NCBI GenBank assembly: GCA_038131955.1
Contig: JAYPQK010000010.1
Coordinates: forward strand, 1 to 64,000
Direction: 5' to 3'
Source: SHAN690 sp038131955
GTDB taxonomy: Bacteria; Bacteroidota; Bacteroidia; Flavobacteriales_G; Salibacteraceae
DNA: 64,000 bases
Below are positions 9,083-17,600 of the stretch, one piece after another. The notes beneath the pieces were generated by a model. It did not search any database and was not told the origin of the DNA. It saw only the letters and a list, made by a program, of their open reading frames with translations. The position numbers and the translations under genes are program-made. The first letter of the stretch is position 1; each line of letters opens with the position of its first letter.

Positions 9083-10381
9083 ATGGCTAAAGTCCTGATC
9101 ATAACCTACTATTGGCCTCCCGGTTCCGGACCCGGCGTACAGCGCTGGTTGAAATTCTGTAAGTACCTCCCCGATTTTGAGTGGGAACCCGTCGTCATCA
9201 CCGTCAAGAACGGAAGCTATCCATCGACGGATGAGAGCTTGCTAGACGATATTCCTGAAGACCTGAGGGTGATCAAGACCTCGACGCTTGAACCTTTTGC
9301 GATCTACAATTCGCTTCGCGGAAAGAAAGGAAAGAGCGTGGAAGTGGGAATGGGCAACATCAAAGGGAAGACATCTTGGTTCGCCCGTTTGTCAAATTAC
9401 GTCCGTGCAAACTTCTTCGTTCCCGATGCACGCGTGGGTTGGAATATCTACTCCCTCCCGGAAGCCTTGAAAGTCATCAAAAAGGAAAACCCGGATGTAC
9501 TGATCACTTCCGGACCGCCGCACAGTACCCACCTGGTAGGAGAGCGGCTCCAGCGCGAGTTGGGCATCAATTGGATTGCCGACATGCGCGACCCTTGGGT
9601 GAATATCTACTACAACGCCTTTCTGAACAGAACACCATCCACGACAGAGCGAGATCAAAAGCTCGAAGACATGGTGCTGAGACAGGCCGACGGAGTCATC
9701 ACTGCTTCACCAGGACTACAGAAAGAGTTTGAGGATAGGGCTAAGAAGATCACCGTCATCCCGAATGGCTATGACGAAGGCGACATCCTTCACTTGAATC
9801 CTAAACCGCGTTCGTCCTTCACCCTAGCCTACGTGGGTAACCTCAAGGCTGTGCAAGACCTTCCGACGCTTTGGAAAGCCATCCAAGAACTTGCAGCAGA
9901 AGACGCTTCATTCAAACAGGATTTTCGGTTCCAGATCACAGGAAACATTTCTGATGAGATCAGGGAGTCCCTTCAGGCCTCTGATATCATGGATCAAGTA
10001 GAGATTCTCCCGTTTGTCCCGCACCTTGAGGCCATCGAGCGAATGCTATCATCGCATGTACTACTCCTTCCGATCCCAAACCAAAAGGGCAATGAGGTAA
10101 TCCTCACCGGAAAGCTTTTTGAATACCTCGCTACTCGCCGTCCGATCCTTTCTATCGGGCCAATTCTAGGAAATGCCGCTATGATCTTGAAGGACTGTGA
10201 AAAGGAACCCATGCTGGACTATGAAGACCTTTCCGGAATGAAGAGGATGCTGAAGAGTATGCACGAAGAATTCAAGGTTCACCATGCACCCCTCGTTACC
10301 GGTAACAACGTCTATCGAAAGTTCAGCCGAAAGGGTACAACGGAACAATTGAGCGAATTCCTAAACGAAGTCTTGTCATGA
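9083..10381 (+). CDS. glycosyltransferase, family 4-like
   Basis: A 432-residue GT-B fold glycosyltransferase. The N-terminus MAKVLIITYYWPPGSGPGVQRW and the motif TSGPPHSTHLVGERL followed by WIADMRDPW are typical of GT4-type enzymes encoded in Bacteroidota capsule, LPS or glycoprotein loci. The C-terminal donor-binding half has VIPNGYDEGD and a KLFEYLATRRPIL segment, the usual site contacting the nucleotide sugar. Upstream, TAACTTTC at 9029-9036 is a weak match to a -7 box. The stop codon overlaps the start of the next gene by four bases (ATGA), so this gene heads a translationally coupled run of four. Donor and acceptor sugars cannot be predicted. Confidence 0.9.
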   Translation: MAKVLIITYYWPPGSGPGVQRWLKFCKYLPDFEWEPVVITVKNGSYPSTDESLLDDIPEDLRVIKTSTLEPFAIYNSLRGKKGKSVEVGMGNIKGKTSWFARLSNYVRANFFVPDARVGWNIYSLPEALKVIKKENPDVLITSGPPHSTHLVGERLQRELGINWIADMRDPWVNIYYNAFLNRTPSTTERDQKLEDMVLRQADGVITASPGLQKEFEDRAKKITVIPNGYDEGDILHLNPKPRSSFTLAYVGNLKAVQDLPTLWKAIQELAAEDASFKQDFRFQITGNISDEIRESLQASDIMDQVEILPFVPHLEAIERMLSSHVLLLPIPNQKGNEVILTGKLFEYLATRRPILSIGPILGNAAMILKDCEKEPMLDYEDLSGMKRMLKSMHEEFKVHHAPLVTGNNVYRKFSRKGTTEQLSEFLNEVLS

Positions 10382-11688
10382 GGGCTTTTGTCATTGGAAG
10401 CAAGGAGCTAAGCTGCATCATTCTGGATGCCCTGCTCGAACAAGGTCATGAGGTGTTGGGCGTATACAGCAGGGATAATGAATCCGGTATGCAAGTATGG
10501 CTGAACGAACTTCATCATCGTTCATTGGCAGAACTTGCGGAGAGCAACAACATCCCGGTTCATTATGGAATGAAGGTAAACTCAGAACCTTCCTTGGAGC
10601 TACTCCGCTCCCTGAAACTCGACGTGATCTTCTCCTGCTTTTGGAGTGAACTTTTCAAAGAAGACATTCTTTCTATCCCGAAGCACGGGGTATTCAACTT
10701 TCACACAGCCTACCTTCCTAACAATCGAGGTTCTCGACCTATTTCTTGGGCGCTGATCAATGGAGACGAGTATTGCGGCATGTCCCTTCACCAAATGGAA
10801 ACCGGTGTGGACAATGGTCCGATCCTAGATCAAGAGAAGGTGTTCATCGGGGAGAATGACACCGCGGAAAGTCTGTATGGAAAAGTCATGGATGCAGGAA
10901 AGCGCATCGTCGAGCGGTCGCTCCATTCATTTGAATCAGAAACACTCCCACTTCAGACCCAAGATGAAAGTAAAGCGACCTACCAATTAAGAGGAGAGCC
11001 TTACGGAGGACAACTCCATCATAGCTGGACAGCTGAAGAAAAGGATCGTTTTAGGCGCGCCATGTACTTCCCCCCCTTTCGGGCACATAGACCAGCTCCT
11101 CAGGAAGTTCATTCCGCTGGGGTTAGATTGACGATCATAACAGAGGAGGGCCAGATCGTCACAGGAAAGGAAGATAAGGTAGAAAGCATACAGGAGATTG
11201 ACTGGTCGCCCTTCCAAATGACACTTACCGGCGGGAATGCAGAAGATCGAAAGGTGCTTAGACAGCTTTTTGCGGAGGTAAAAGACCGACATGTTTGGCT
11301 ATCAGATCAGCCGGATCTACACCACGCCTTTCCAGTCCTTGAAAGCCTGCTTCGAAGAGGTGCGCGATCGGTAACTTCTAAGAAGTTTTCTACCGTGCCA
11401 GCTGACCTTAGCGGAATAGAGCCCTTCCGATATCACAATGGACTGCTCGAAATTCCACTACTCGAGGCGAATACACCCCAGGACGTCGTTGCCACAGTGA
11501 AACTACTAACAGATAGAGTAAAGGGATTCAACATTCCGGTCTATGTAACTCTGATGCTTGACGGTCAAATCGTGGATGAAACTTTCCGATTATTGTCAAA
11601 AGAGAACTTAACGCAAGACCTTCGCTTGACGGGAATTGCAGAAGTTTGCGACGAATTCGACACCGAATATGAAAACATCCGCTCTTAG
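10378..11688 (+). CDS. formyltransferase-family protein with an unassigned C-terminal half
   Basis: Residues 1 to about 200 form a formyl_trans_N domain, as in methionyl-tRNA formyltransferase and sugar N-formyltransferases. The catalytic Asn-His region is VFNFHTAYLPNNRGSRPISW and the catalytic Asp lies in ETGVDNGPI. The genomic setting (glycosyltransferase upstream, PIG-L deacetylase downstream) argues for formylation of an amino sugar rather than tRNA. The last 230 residues match no family I can name; segments such as EPFRYHNGLLEIPLLEAN faintly recall polysaccharide deacetylases, but I see no metal site. It overlaps the upstream gene by 4 bp and the downstream one by 20 bp. 10-formyltetrahydrofolate as donor is known for the family and inferred here. 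Confidence 0.82.
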   Translation: MRAFVIGSKELSCIILDALLEQGHEVLGVYSRDNESGMQVWLNELHHRSLAELAESNNIPVHYGMKVNSEPSLELLRSLKLDVIFSCFWSELFKEDILSIPKHGVFNFHTAYLPNNRGSRPISWALINGDEYCGMSLHQMETGVDNGPILDQEKVFIGENDTAESLYGKVMDAGKRIVERSLHSFESETLPLQTQDESKATYQLRGEPYGGQLHHSWTAEEKDRFRRAMYFPPFRAHRPAPQEVHSAGVRLTIITEEGQIVTGKEDKVESIQEIDWSPFQMTLTGGNAEDRKVLRQLFAEVKDRHVWLSDQPDLHHAFPVLESLLRRGARSVTSKKFSTVPADLSGIEPFRYHNGLLEIPLLEANTPQDVVATVKLLTDRVKGFNIPVYVTLMLDGQIVDETFRLLSKENLTQDLRLTGIAEVCDEFDTEYENIRS

Positions 11689-12316
11689 TGCCTTTGATAC
11701 GGTACTCGTATTAGCTCCTCACACCGACGACGGCGAACTAGGTTGTGGAGGCGCCATTCACAAACTCATTTCCTTAGGCAAACGGGTTATCTACGTGGCA
11801 TTCTCCACCTGTGAAGAATCAGTACCTGAGGGATTCCCGAAGGATATTCTTGCTCACGAAGTGAGGGATGCAACCAAAGCACTGGGCATTCCCGCGAATG
11901 ATTTGATCATCCTCAACTATCAGGTTCGCTATTTCCAACGAGATCGACAGGCAATATTAGAGGACATGGTCAGACTCAATCGCGAGTTGCGACCTGACCT
12001 TGTTTTCTGTCCTTCTAGTAATGACATCCACCAAGATCACATGACGATTAGTGCTGAAGCGAAACGTGCATATAAGTACACCACTCTCCTAGGATATGAG
12101 TTCATTTGGAACAACTTCGAATTCAAATCGCAGTGCTTCATCGAGCTACAAGAAGAGGATATCGCTAAAAAGGTGGAAGCCATGGAATGCTACAAGAGTC
12201 AATCCAAGCGCCTTTACGCTAAAGACAAGCTCATCCGTGGCGTAGCAAATTACCGAGGACTTCAGGCAAGTGTTGAATATGCCGAAGCTTTTGAGGTCAT
12301 TCGATGGATCATCTGA
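11669..12316 (+). CDS. PIG-L/LmbE family deacetylase
   Basis: Members of this zinc-dependent family remove acetyl groups from N-acetylated sugars. The N-terminal metal motif is APHTDDGELGCGGAIH (family form AHPDD..LGCGG) and a second histidine motif is SNDIHQDHMT. The chosen ATG gives 215 residues and begins 20 bp inside the upstream gene; a TTG at 11636 would add 11 residues without any conserved sequence. Together with the formyltransferase before it, a deacetylate-then-formylate step on an amino sugar is plausible, but this is inference from gene order. The stop overlaps the next start (TGATG). Confidence 0.9.
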   Translation: MKTSALSAFDTVLVLAPHTDDGELGCGGAIHKLISLGKRVIYVAFSTCEESVPEGFPKDILAHEVRDATKALGIPANDLIILNYQVRYFQRDRQAILEDMVRLNRELRPDLVFCPSSNDIHQDHMTISAEAKRAYKYTTLLGYEFIWNNFEFKSQCFIELQEEDIAKKVEAMECYKSQSKRLYAKDKLIRGVANYRGLQASVEYAEAFEVIRWII

Positions 12317-13308
12317 TGTCATCATCGATCCATACACTTTTCATCACCGGAACCGGACGTTCAGGAACGAACATCCTGAAAAAACTGATGGCGGGTCACT
12401 CCGCTATAGCTTCACTCCCCTTTGAGTACCGATTCCTCATCGACCCAAAAGGAGTGCTTGATTTCTATCGCAGCTATCCGGCTTGCTGGTCTCCCTACCG
12501 AGCAGACCAGTCCATCAAGGAACTTGAATCATTCTTACTTTCTCTCGCAAGACAGGACGACGACAAAAGAAACCGAACGACAGCCGCGAAGGCAAAAGAC
12601 CCAGTTGGATTGACAATCAGTCCGCCACCCTACAGTGGCTGGGAACTAGAGGAATGGATTCCAGGGTACACCGAATACGTGCACGAACTTATCGGACAAC
12701 TTAGATCGTTCTCCTACCCCGCTATATGGCCCGGGACAAAAGAAGGAGTCGAGAACAATGAGATGTACTTCACACCACCGGTCAGCGAAGCGGATCTAGA
12801 CGCTCCCGTCTCTACCTTCATTCAAACGTGTTTGGAGTCCATTCGGAAGAAACAAGGTAAAACGATCTTCCAGGAGGATAATACTCACAACATGCTCTTT
12901 GCCTCTTCCCTTCTGAAACTCGTTCCGGAGGGAAAGATGGTACACATCGTGCGAGACCCTAGAGACGTGTTAAGCTCGCTCCAGCAGCAACGCTGGGCAC
13001 CTACGGAGATCGAACATCTCATCGCATGGTACTCAGGGGTAATGAAGACTTGGTTCTCAGAACGCAAACATTGTCAAGCCGACAAGATCAAGGAGATACG
13101 TTTTGAAGACCTGATGGAGTCACCCAAGAAAACACTCAATGAACTTTGCTCATTCGTAGGTATCGAGTTGGAAGAACAAATGCTCTCGATAGACCTATCT
13201 CAGCATCACCAAGGTCGATACAAGGATTCGTTCATACCGGAAGAGGTGAAACTCATTGAACGGTCACTGGGTTGGGTGTTTGAGGAATACGAGTATCCTA
13301 CTTCTTGA
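12316..13308 (+). CDS. sulfotransferase family protein
   Basis: A soluble 330-residue sulfotransferase of the PAPS-dependent type. The 5'-phosphosulfate loop is FITGTGRSGTNILKKLM near the N-terminus and the 3'-phosphate motif is VHIVRDPRDVLSSL (about residues 212-225). The ATG at 12316 is used because it overlaps the previous stop as TGATG; an in-frame ATG at 12304 would add four residues. It closes the four-gene coupled run that starts with the glycosyltransferase, so its acceptor is probably the glycan or lipid made there. The gene runs head-on into the flippase gene and overlaps it by 11 bp at the 3' ends. Confidence 0.88.
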   Translation: MSSSIHTLFITGTGRSGTNILKKLMAGHSAIASLPFEYRFLIDPKGVLDFYRSYPACWSPYRADQSIKELESFLLSLARQDDDKRNRTTAAKAKDPVGLTISPPPYSGWELEEWIPGYTEYVHELIGQLRSFSYPAIWPGTKEGVENNEMYFTPPVSEADLDAPVSTFIQTCLESIRKKQGKTIFQEDNTHNMLFASSLLKLVPEGKMVHIVRDPRDVLSSLQQQRWAPTEIEHLIAWYSGVMKTWFSERKHCQADKIKEIRFEDLMESPKKTLNELCSFVGIELEEQMLSIDLSQHHQGRYKDSFIPEEVKLIERSLGWVFEEYEYPTS

Positions 13309-14791
13309 TTCCTGCTTTTTTCAGCCCTAGTTCCACAAATTCTCGGAGGTCCGAGGAGAACTCAAATCGCATAAGGACGAACAAGAACGTGATGCCGACC
13401 ACCAATGTACGGGCGCCCATTAGCATCAACGGATGTTCAAATGGATAGGGTAGATACACGGTGATCAAATAGATCACTCCTAGCCAAAACAAGGCATACA
13501 GGTTAGTCCACTTAAAAGGCTGCAAACCCATCTTCACCCACACGATCGTGAACAGCATGATGTTGTTGGTAAAGAAAGAGATGGCCGTAGCGATAGCCGC
13601 TCCCGTTATACCGTACTTCGGAATCAATAATAGGTTAGTAATCACGGCTGTGGCAATCAACACAATGCGTGTCCAGAGACTGTATCGGTAGTGTTCCGAA
13701 ACCTGTAATATCTCAATGTTGCATCCCGTAGCGATCGAAAACAGCTTGGATGCACCGATGAAGAACACCACCCACTTACCCTCGCTGTAGATCTCCCCGT
13801 TCGGGATCAAGCGGAAGAGATCATCGACATTCACCCATACCAAGATGAAGATCACTCCTCCCGCGATCAGTTGATTGAGTCCAGTCTTGTGGTAGATATC
13901 CTTGATATTCTGAAGGTTATTGTTTTTCATCGCGCTGGCAATGACTGGAACAGCGATCTGTGTGAGTGAACGTCTTGGCAATTCGATCACCATTCCGATC
14001 GACAGGGCGATGACATACACGCCCGTAGCTTTCAATCCCGCCAAAGAAGCCAGCATCCAAGAGTCGATGTTGACGATCATAGAACCACTCAGCATATTGG
14101 CGATGACGAAAAGACCGTAGGTAAACATCTCCTTGCGAAGTATGGGATCGATCACATTCAAGTTGCGATTGATCTGCCATCGGCCCTCACCAATGAAATG
14201 GATGAGTAATCCCAAAAAGATCAAGGCAAAGCACAAGAAATAGAAGAATACCAGCCAGGCGACAGAGAGTTCTAGATAATAGTAGAGCAATACAGCAGCG
14301 ATGAAGAATAGCTTCAAAATGACCGCTTCATACAAGTTAGGAAGTGTGATCTGGTAATCAGACCTATAGTAGGCGCGTAGCAATGACTCCCCTCCTACCA
14401 TGAAGATCAGCACAGGAAGCCAGCCAAAGAACTCTTGAAGCAAGGGGGAATTCTCCGCAAATGAAGCAATGATCAGGGGTTGAAAGAGATAGAATAACAC
14501 CAACATGGTGATGGTACCGACACCTGTCACCAATAGACTCATATATCGGAAAGCCCCTGCCTGCTCAGCATTTTCTGAGAAATAGGGATAATAGCGAACG
14601 AACGTACCCGGAATTCCGAGCAACAAGAATGGCGAGATGAACTTGGCCATATCCACCAGCACCCTGACTAACCCGATCTCTTCCGTAGAAAGAAACTTGG
14701 GATATATAAACAGCGAAAGCACAAAACCCAAGCCTATACCGGCATAGAGAATGATACTTGAAAAGGTGCTTTGTCTGCGAATGACGCCCAT
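13298..14791 (-). CDS. polysaccharide flippase (Wzx-like, MOP superfamily)
   Basis: This 497-residue protein has about 14 hydrophobic segments in the MATE/Wzx arrangement. The N-terminus (MGVIRRQSTFSSIILYAGIG) and the segment FLSTEEIGLVRVLVDMA are typical of Bacteroidota oligosaccharide flippases. It would move undecaprenyl- or lipid-linked glycans across the inner membrane, consistent with the glycosyltransferase and modifying enzymes encoded convergently next door. It is transcribed alone. The ATG (14789-14791) follows a 157-bp gap shared with the divergent gene at 14949. Confidence 0.9.
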   Translation of the reverse strand: MGVIRRQSTFSSIILYAGIGLGFVLSLFIYPKFLSTEEIGLVRVLVDMAKFISPFLLLGIPGTFVRYYPYFSENAEQAGAFRYMSLLVTGVGTITMLVLFYLFQPLIIASFAENSPLLQEFFGWLPVLIFMVGGESLLRAYYRSDYQITLPNLYEAVILKLFFIAAVLLYYYLELSVAWLVFFYFLCFALIFLGLLIHFIGEGRWQINRNLNVIDPILRKEMFTYGLFVIANMLSGSMIVNIDSWMLASLAGLKATGVYVIALSIGMVIELPRRSLTQIAVPVIASAMKNNNLQNIKDIYHKTGLNQLIAGGVIFILVWVNVDDLFRLIPNGEIYSEGKWVVFFIGASKLFSIATGCNIEILQVSEHYRYSLWTRIVLIATAVITNLLLIPKYGITGAAIATAISFFTNNIMLFTIVWVKMGLQPFKWTNLYALFWLGVIYLITVYLPYPFEHPLMLMGARTLVVGITFLFVLMRFEFSSDLREFVELGLKKAGIKK

Positions 14792-14936
14792 GGTCGGCCC
14801 TAGTGATTAATCAAGGATCAATGATAACGCGGCACAAGTTCCATCATTATCAACATTTCGGCAAATATGTAAATACATCTTGGTGTCTGTTTGTCCAGTA
14901 ACACCTTTAAGCATATGCTTTCCAAGGAAAATTGGG

Positions 14937-14944
14937 TTTCTTTG
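14937..14944 (+). promoter_or_regulatory. -7-like box only 4 bp from the start codon
   Basis: TTTCTTTG matches the Bacteroidota -7 box TAnnTTTG except at the second base. It ends 4 bp before the ATG at 14949, which would give an mRNA with no 5' leader. No -33 element is evident, so confidence is limited. Confidence 0.3.
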
Positions 14945-14948
14945 CACC

Positions 14949-16358
14949 ATGGAAAAGCAATCGGTTCTTGCAAATATGACCTTCGAAGAAGCCTTGGTTT
15001 CGGGAGGTGATGAACGTCTAGACCTCGACGATCAGGGATTGAATAAGTATTTCGTCAACCCCACCAAGTCGAAAGGGGTATTTAATCGTGGTTCTTGTAC
15101 TTGCTCCTTCATCACGGAGGATGCGATGCCATCGACCTACAAATTGTATGAGTATCTGTGCGACACTCCGGATTATCGAAAGACTTACGATAACCTGAGA
15201 ACGCGCATCAAAGTCGCTCTCGAAGAAGGGAATGAGCCTTTCGAGGTGTACTTGGCCCCTTCTGGAAGTGACCTTTGCTACTATCCATTGCTTTTCTCGG
15301 CGAGTCTTGCTCCTGACAAACCCATCTTGAACATTGTCACCTGCCCTGAAGAATTGGGTTCGGGGTCAGTTCTGGCCTACAAGGGAAATTACTTTTCAGA
15401 AAAGACTCAGATCGAAGATGTTGAACTGGCTCAACCGCTCAATACAAGCATTCAGATCGACTATATCCCCTTCCCGGCGCGCGATGAAGATGGTGTGATC
15501 CTGGATCACAGGAAAAAGATCATCGACTGCATTAAGAAGCACGAGAACTCTCATACCGTGATCGTCAATTTGGTGATTGGCAGTAAATCCGGAATTGAGG
15601 ATAATATTTCGATCGTTGAAGAGTGCCAGCACCTCAACGTACAGTGGGTGGTGGACGTTTGCCAATTGCGCGTATCACGTAAGTTGATCCAGCATTTGCT
15701 CTCTCTGAATTGTAGCCTGCTTTTGACGGGGTCAAAGTTCTATCAGTCACCTCCTTTTTGCGGTGCCTTGGTGGTTCCACAAAAGTTGAATGACCTGATA
15801 CAAAAAGGGACTTGCAATGACACGCTCGCCTATGGTTTCAACCGTGTCTTCTCGTCCTATGACTTCCCCGCGGATTCGATCTTCCTTCCCTACTTTCAAG
15901 ACAAGGGTAATCACGGACTATTGCTTCGATGGGAAGCGGCCATCTTCGAATTCGAAGCCCTTTCGATCTATAAGGAAAGTGAAGTAATCCGCGTGGTTTC
16001 ACGGTGGAACAACCGCATTCAAGAATACATGGAAGCGCATTCCGATGTATTCGAGCTGATGAGTGACCAAGACAAGACCAATAAGTCGATCATCTCATTC
16101 CGAGTGAAAAAGAATGGAGAGTATCTGACTCACGATGAGCTGAAGTCGCTTTACAAGCGAATCTGTCTGGAAGGCTATAATTGGATGCCGAAGTACGAGT
16201 TGATCACGATTGGTCAGCCCGTAGCGTATGCGGCAGGATCGTTCTTACGATTGGCCCTCGGCTCGTTTAATGTGCGCAAGCTCATTGATAGAGAGTTGGA
16301 CTTGGCGGACGACACGCAGCTGTTAGATACACTTAGGATTATCCTGAATGATTCCTAG
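14949..16358 (+). CDS. uncharacterised fold-type I PLP enzyme (class V aminotransferase-like)
   Basis: This 469-residue protein has the layout of PLP-dependent fold-type I enzymes close to class V aminotransferases and desulfurases. FNRGSCTCSF and LAPSGSDLCYYP look like phosphate-binding loops. VVDVCQLR provides the Asp that would contact the pyridine nitrogen. TGSKFYQSPPFCGAL contains the probable Schiff-base lysine followed by the Pro/Gly-rich turn. I cannot name the reaction. The ATG at 14949 was chosen because upstream in-frame codons are not protein-like and a -7-like box lies just before it. The stop overlaps the start of the next gene (TAGTG), a second PLP enzyme of a different fold, so the two probably act in one pathway. 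Confidence 0.75.
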   Translation: MEKQSVLANMTFEEALVSGGDERLDLDDQGLNKYFVNPTKSKGVFNRGSCTCSFITEDAMPSTYKLYEYLCDTPDYRKTYDNLRTRIKVALEEGNEPFEVYLAPSGSDLCYYPLLFSASLAPDKPILNIVTCPEELGSGSVLAYKGNYFSEKTQIEDVELAQPLNTSIQIDYIPFPARDEDGVILDHRKKIIDCIKKHENSHTVIVNLVIGSKSGIEDNISIVEECQHLNVQWVVDVCQLRVSRKLIQHLLSLNCSLLLTGSKFYQSPPFCGALVVPQKLNDLIQKGTCNDTLAYGFNRVFSSYDFPADSIFLPYFQDKGNHGLLLRWEAAIFEFEALSIYKESEVIRVVSRWNNRIQEYMEAHSDVFELMSDQDKTNKSIISFRVKKNGEYLTHDELKSLYKRICLEGYNWMPKYELITIGQPVAYAAGSFLRLALGSFNVRKLIDRELDLADDTQLLDTLRIILNDS

Positions 16359-17587
16359 TGGGTCGAGTTGATGCTCATACCATCCATGACCAATTCAAGG
16401 CCGTCCTTTCCTCCCATCTGATCGAAGAGGAGGAGTCTGCTTTTATTCTTTACGACTTCAACGTTCTTGACCAACGTATTCAAGAGGTCAACTCCTGTTT
16501 TGGTGATCATGCAAAGCATACCGTGGCAGTGAAAAGCAATCCACTGCTTAAGGTATTGGAGTGGATCGGAAACATGGGACACGGAATGGAGTGTGCCTCA
16601 TTCGAGGAGGTGTTGCTTGCCCAAAAGGCTGGAGCTTCCTTCATCGCGTGGGATAGTCCGGCGAAGACCAAATCGGAGATCAAACACTCCAATGAGGTGG
16701 AAGGACTGCTCATCAACGCCGACAGTCTCAAAGAGCTTCGATCGATCATCGAATTGAACGACCGCGCCGAGATCGCACTGCGGATCAATCCGCAATCTGA
16801 AACGGGTTCGCATGCTTCCATGACCGTCTCAGGTCAGTATTCAAAGTTTGGAGAACCGATCTCTAACAGAACGCAGATCATTGAAGCCATTATCGAAGCA
16901 GAAGACCGCGTCACAGGCCTCCATGTGCACAGCAGTTCGCAAACGGCTCGATTCGAAAAGATGTCAGAGGCGATCCGTAGGGTTATCGACCTTGCCCTAG
17001 ACATCAACTCAAAACGCCCAGGCACGATCGAATTCATCGACATAGGAGGAGGTTTTCCAACCGCCTATACTGACCAAGAGAATTACGACATTAAAGCCTA
17101 CGCGAATCTTCTTCGGAAGCTGTGCCCTGAGCTGTTTGACGGAACCTTCAGGATGGTGACCGAATTTGGTCGATACTATCACGCCAACGCAGGTTGGACC
17201 GCGAGTCGCATGCATGATGTCAAGTCATTTGATGGACATCAGGTGGTCATTCTTCATGTAGGAGCCGACTTGTTTCTTAGAGAGGCGTACAACCCAGGTA
17301 TATGGCACCATGATATGATCGTCGTAGGCGCAGAAGATCATCCAAAGCTGACTACCGATGTCGGAGGCCCGTTATGTTTCGGTGGCGATTATATTGCTAA
17401 AGGAATCGAACTACCTAAAGCTCAGGCTGATGGTTGGATGATCATTCGAGACACAGGTGCCAACAGCTTTTCACTCTGGTCACGGCATTGCAGTCGTTCC
17501 TTTCCAAAAGTCATCGGATTTCAGAATAAGCCTGTACTGCTGAAGGCACGAGAATCGTTCGACGATATTGCGTCGTTCTGGTCTTAG
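16358..17587 (+). CDS. fold-type III PLP decarboxylase-like protein (Orn/DAP/Arg decarboxylase 2 family)
   Basis: This 409-residue protein has an alanine-racemase-like barrel followed by a beta domain. The Schiff-base lysine is in TVAVKSNPLL (about residue 54). GLHVHSSSQ replaces the common HFHxGSQ, IDIGGGFP is the glycine-rich phosphate loop, and VTEFGRYYHANAG matches the EPGR region. PLCFGGDYIA stands in for the CESGD active-site cysteine motif. The usual GAY tyrosine is Asn (TGANSFSLW), so the substrate differs from diaminopimelate or ornithine, or the activity is altered. Translation starts at GTG overlapping the upstream stop. It ends 13 bp from the convergent sulfotransferase. The decarboxylated amino acid is unknown. 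Confidence 0.78.
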   Translation: MGRVDAHTIHDQFKAVLSSHLIEEEESAFILYDFNVLDQRIQEVNSCFGDHAKHTVAVKSNPLLKVLEWIGNMGHGMECASFEEVLLAQKAGASFIAWDSPAKTKSEIKHSNEVEGLLINADSLKELRSIIELNDRAEIALRINPQSETGSHASMTVSGQYSKFGEPISNRTQIIEAIIEAEDRVTGLHVHSSSQTARFEKMSEAIRRVIDLALDINSKRPGTIEFIDIGGGFPTAYTDQENYDIKAYANLLRKLCPELFDGTFRMVTEFGRYYHANAGWTASRMHDVKSFDGHQVVILHVGADLFLREAYNPGIWHHDMIVVGAEDHPKLTTDVGGPLCFGGDYIAKGIELPKAQADGWMIIRDTGANSFSLWSRHCSRSFPKVIGFQNKPVLLKARESFDDIASFWS

Positions 17588-17600
17588 GAGAAGGGAGTTC

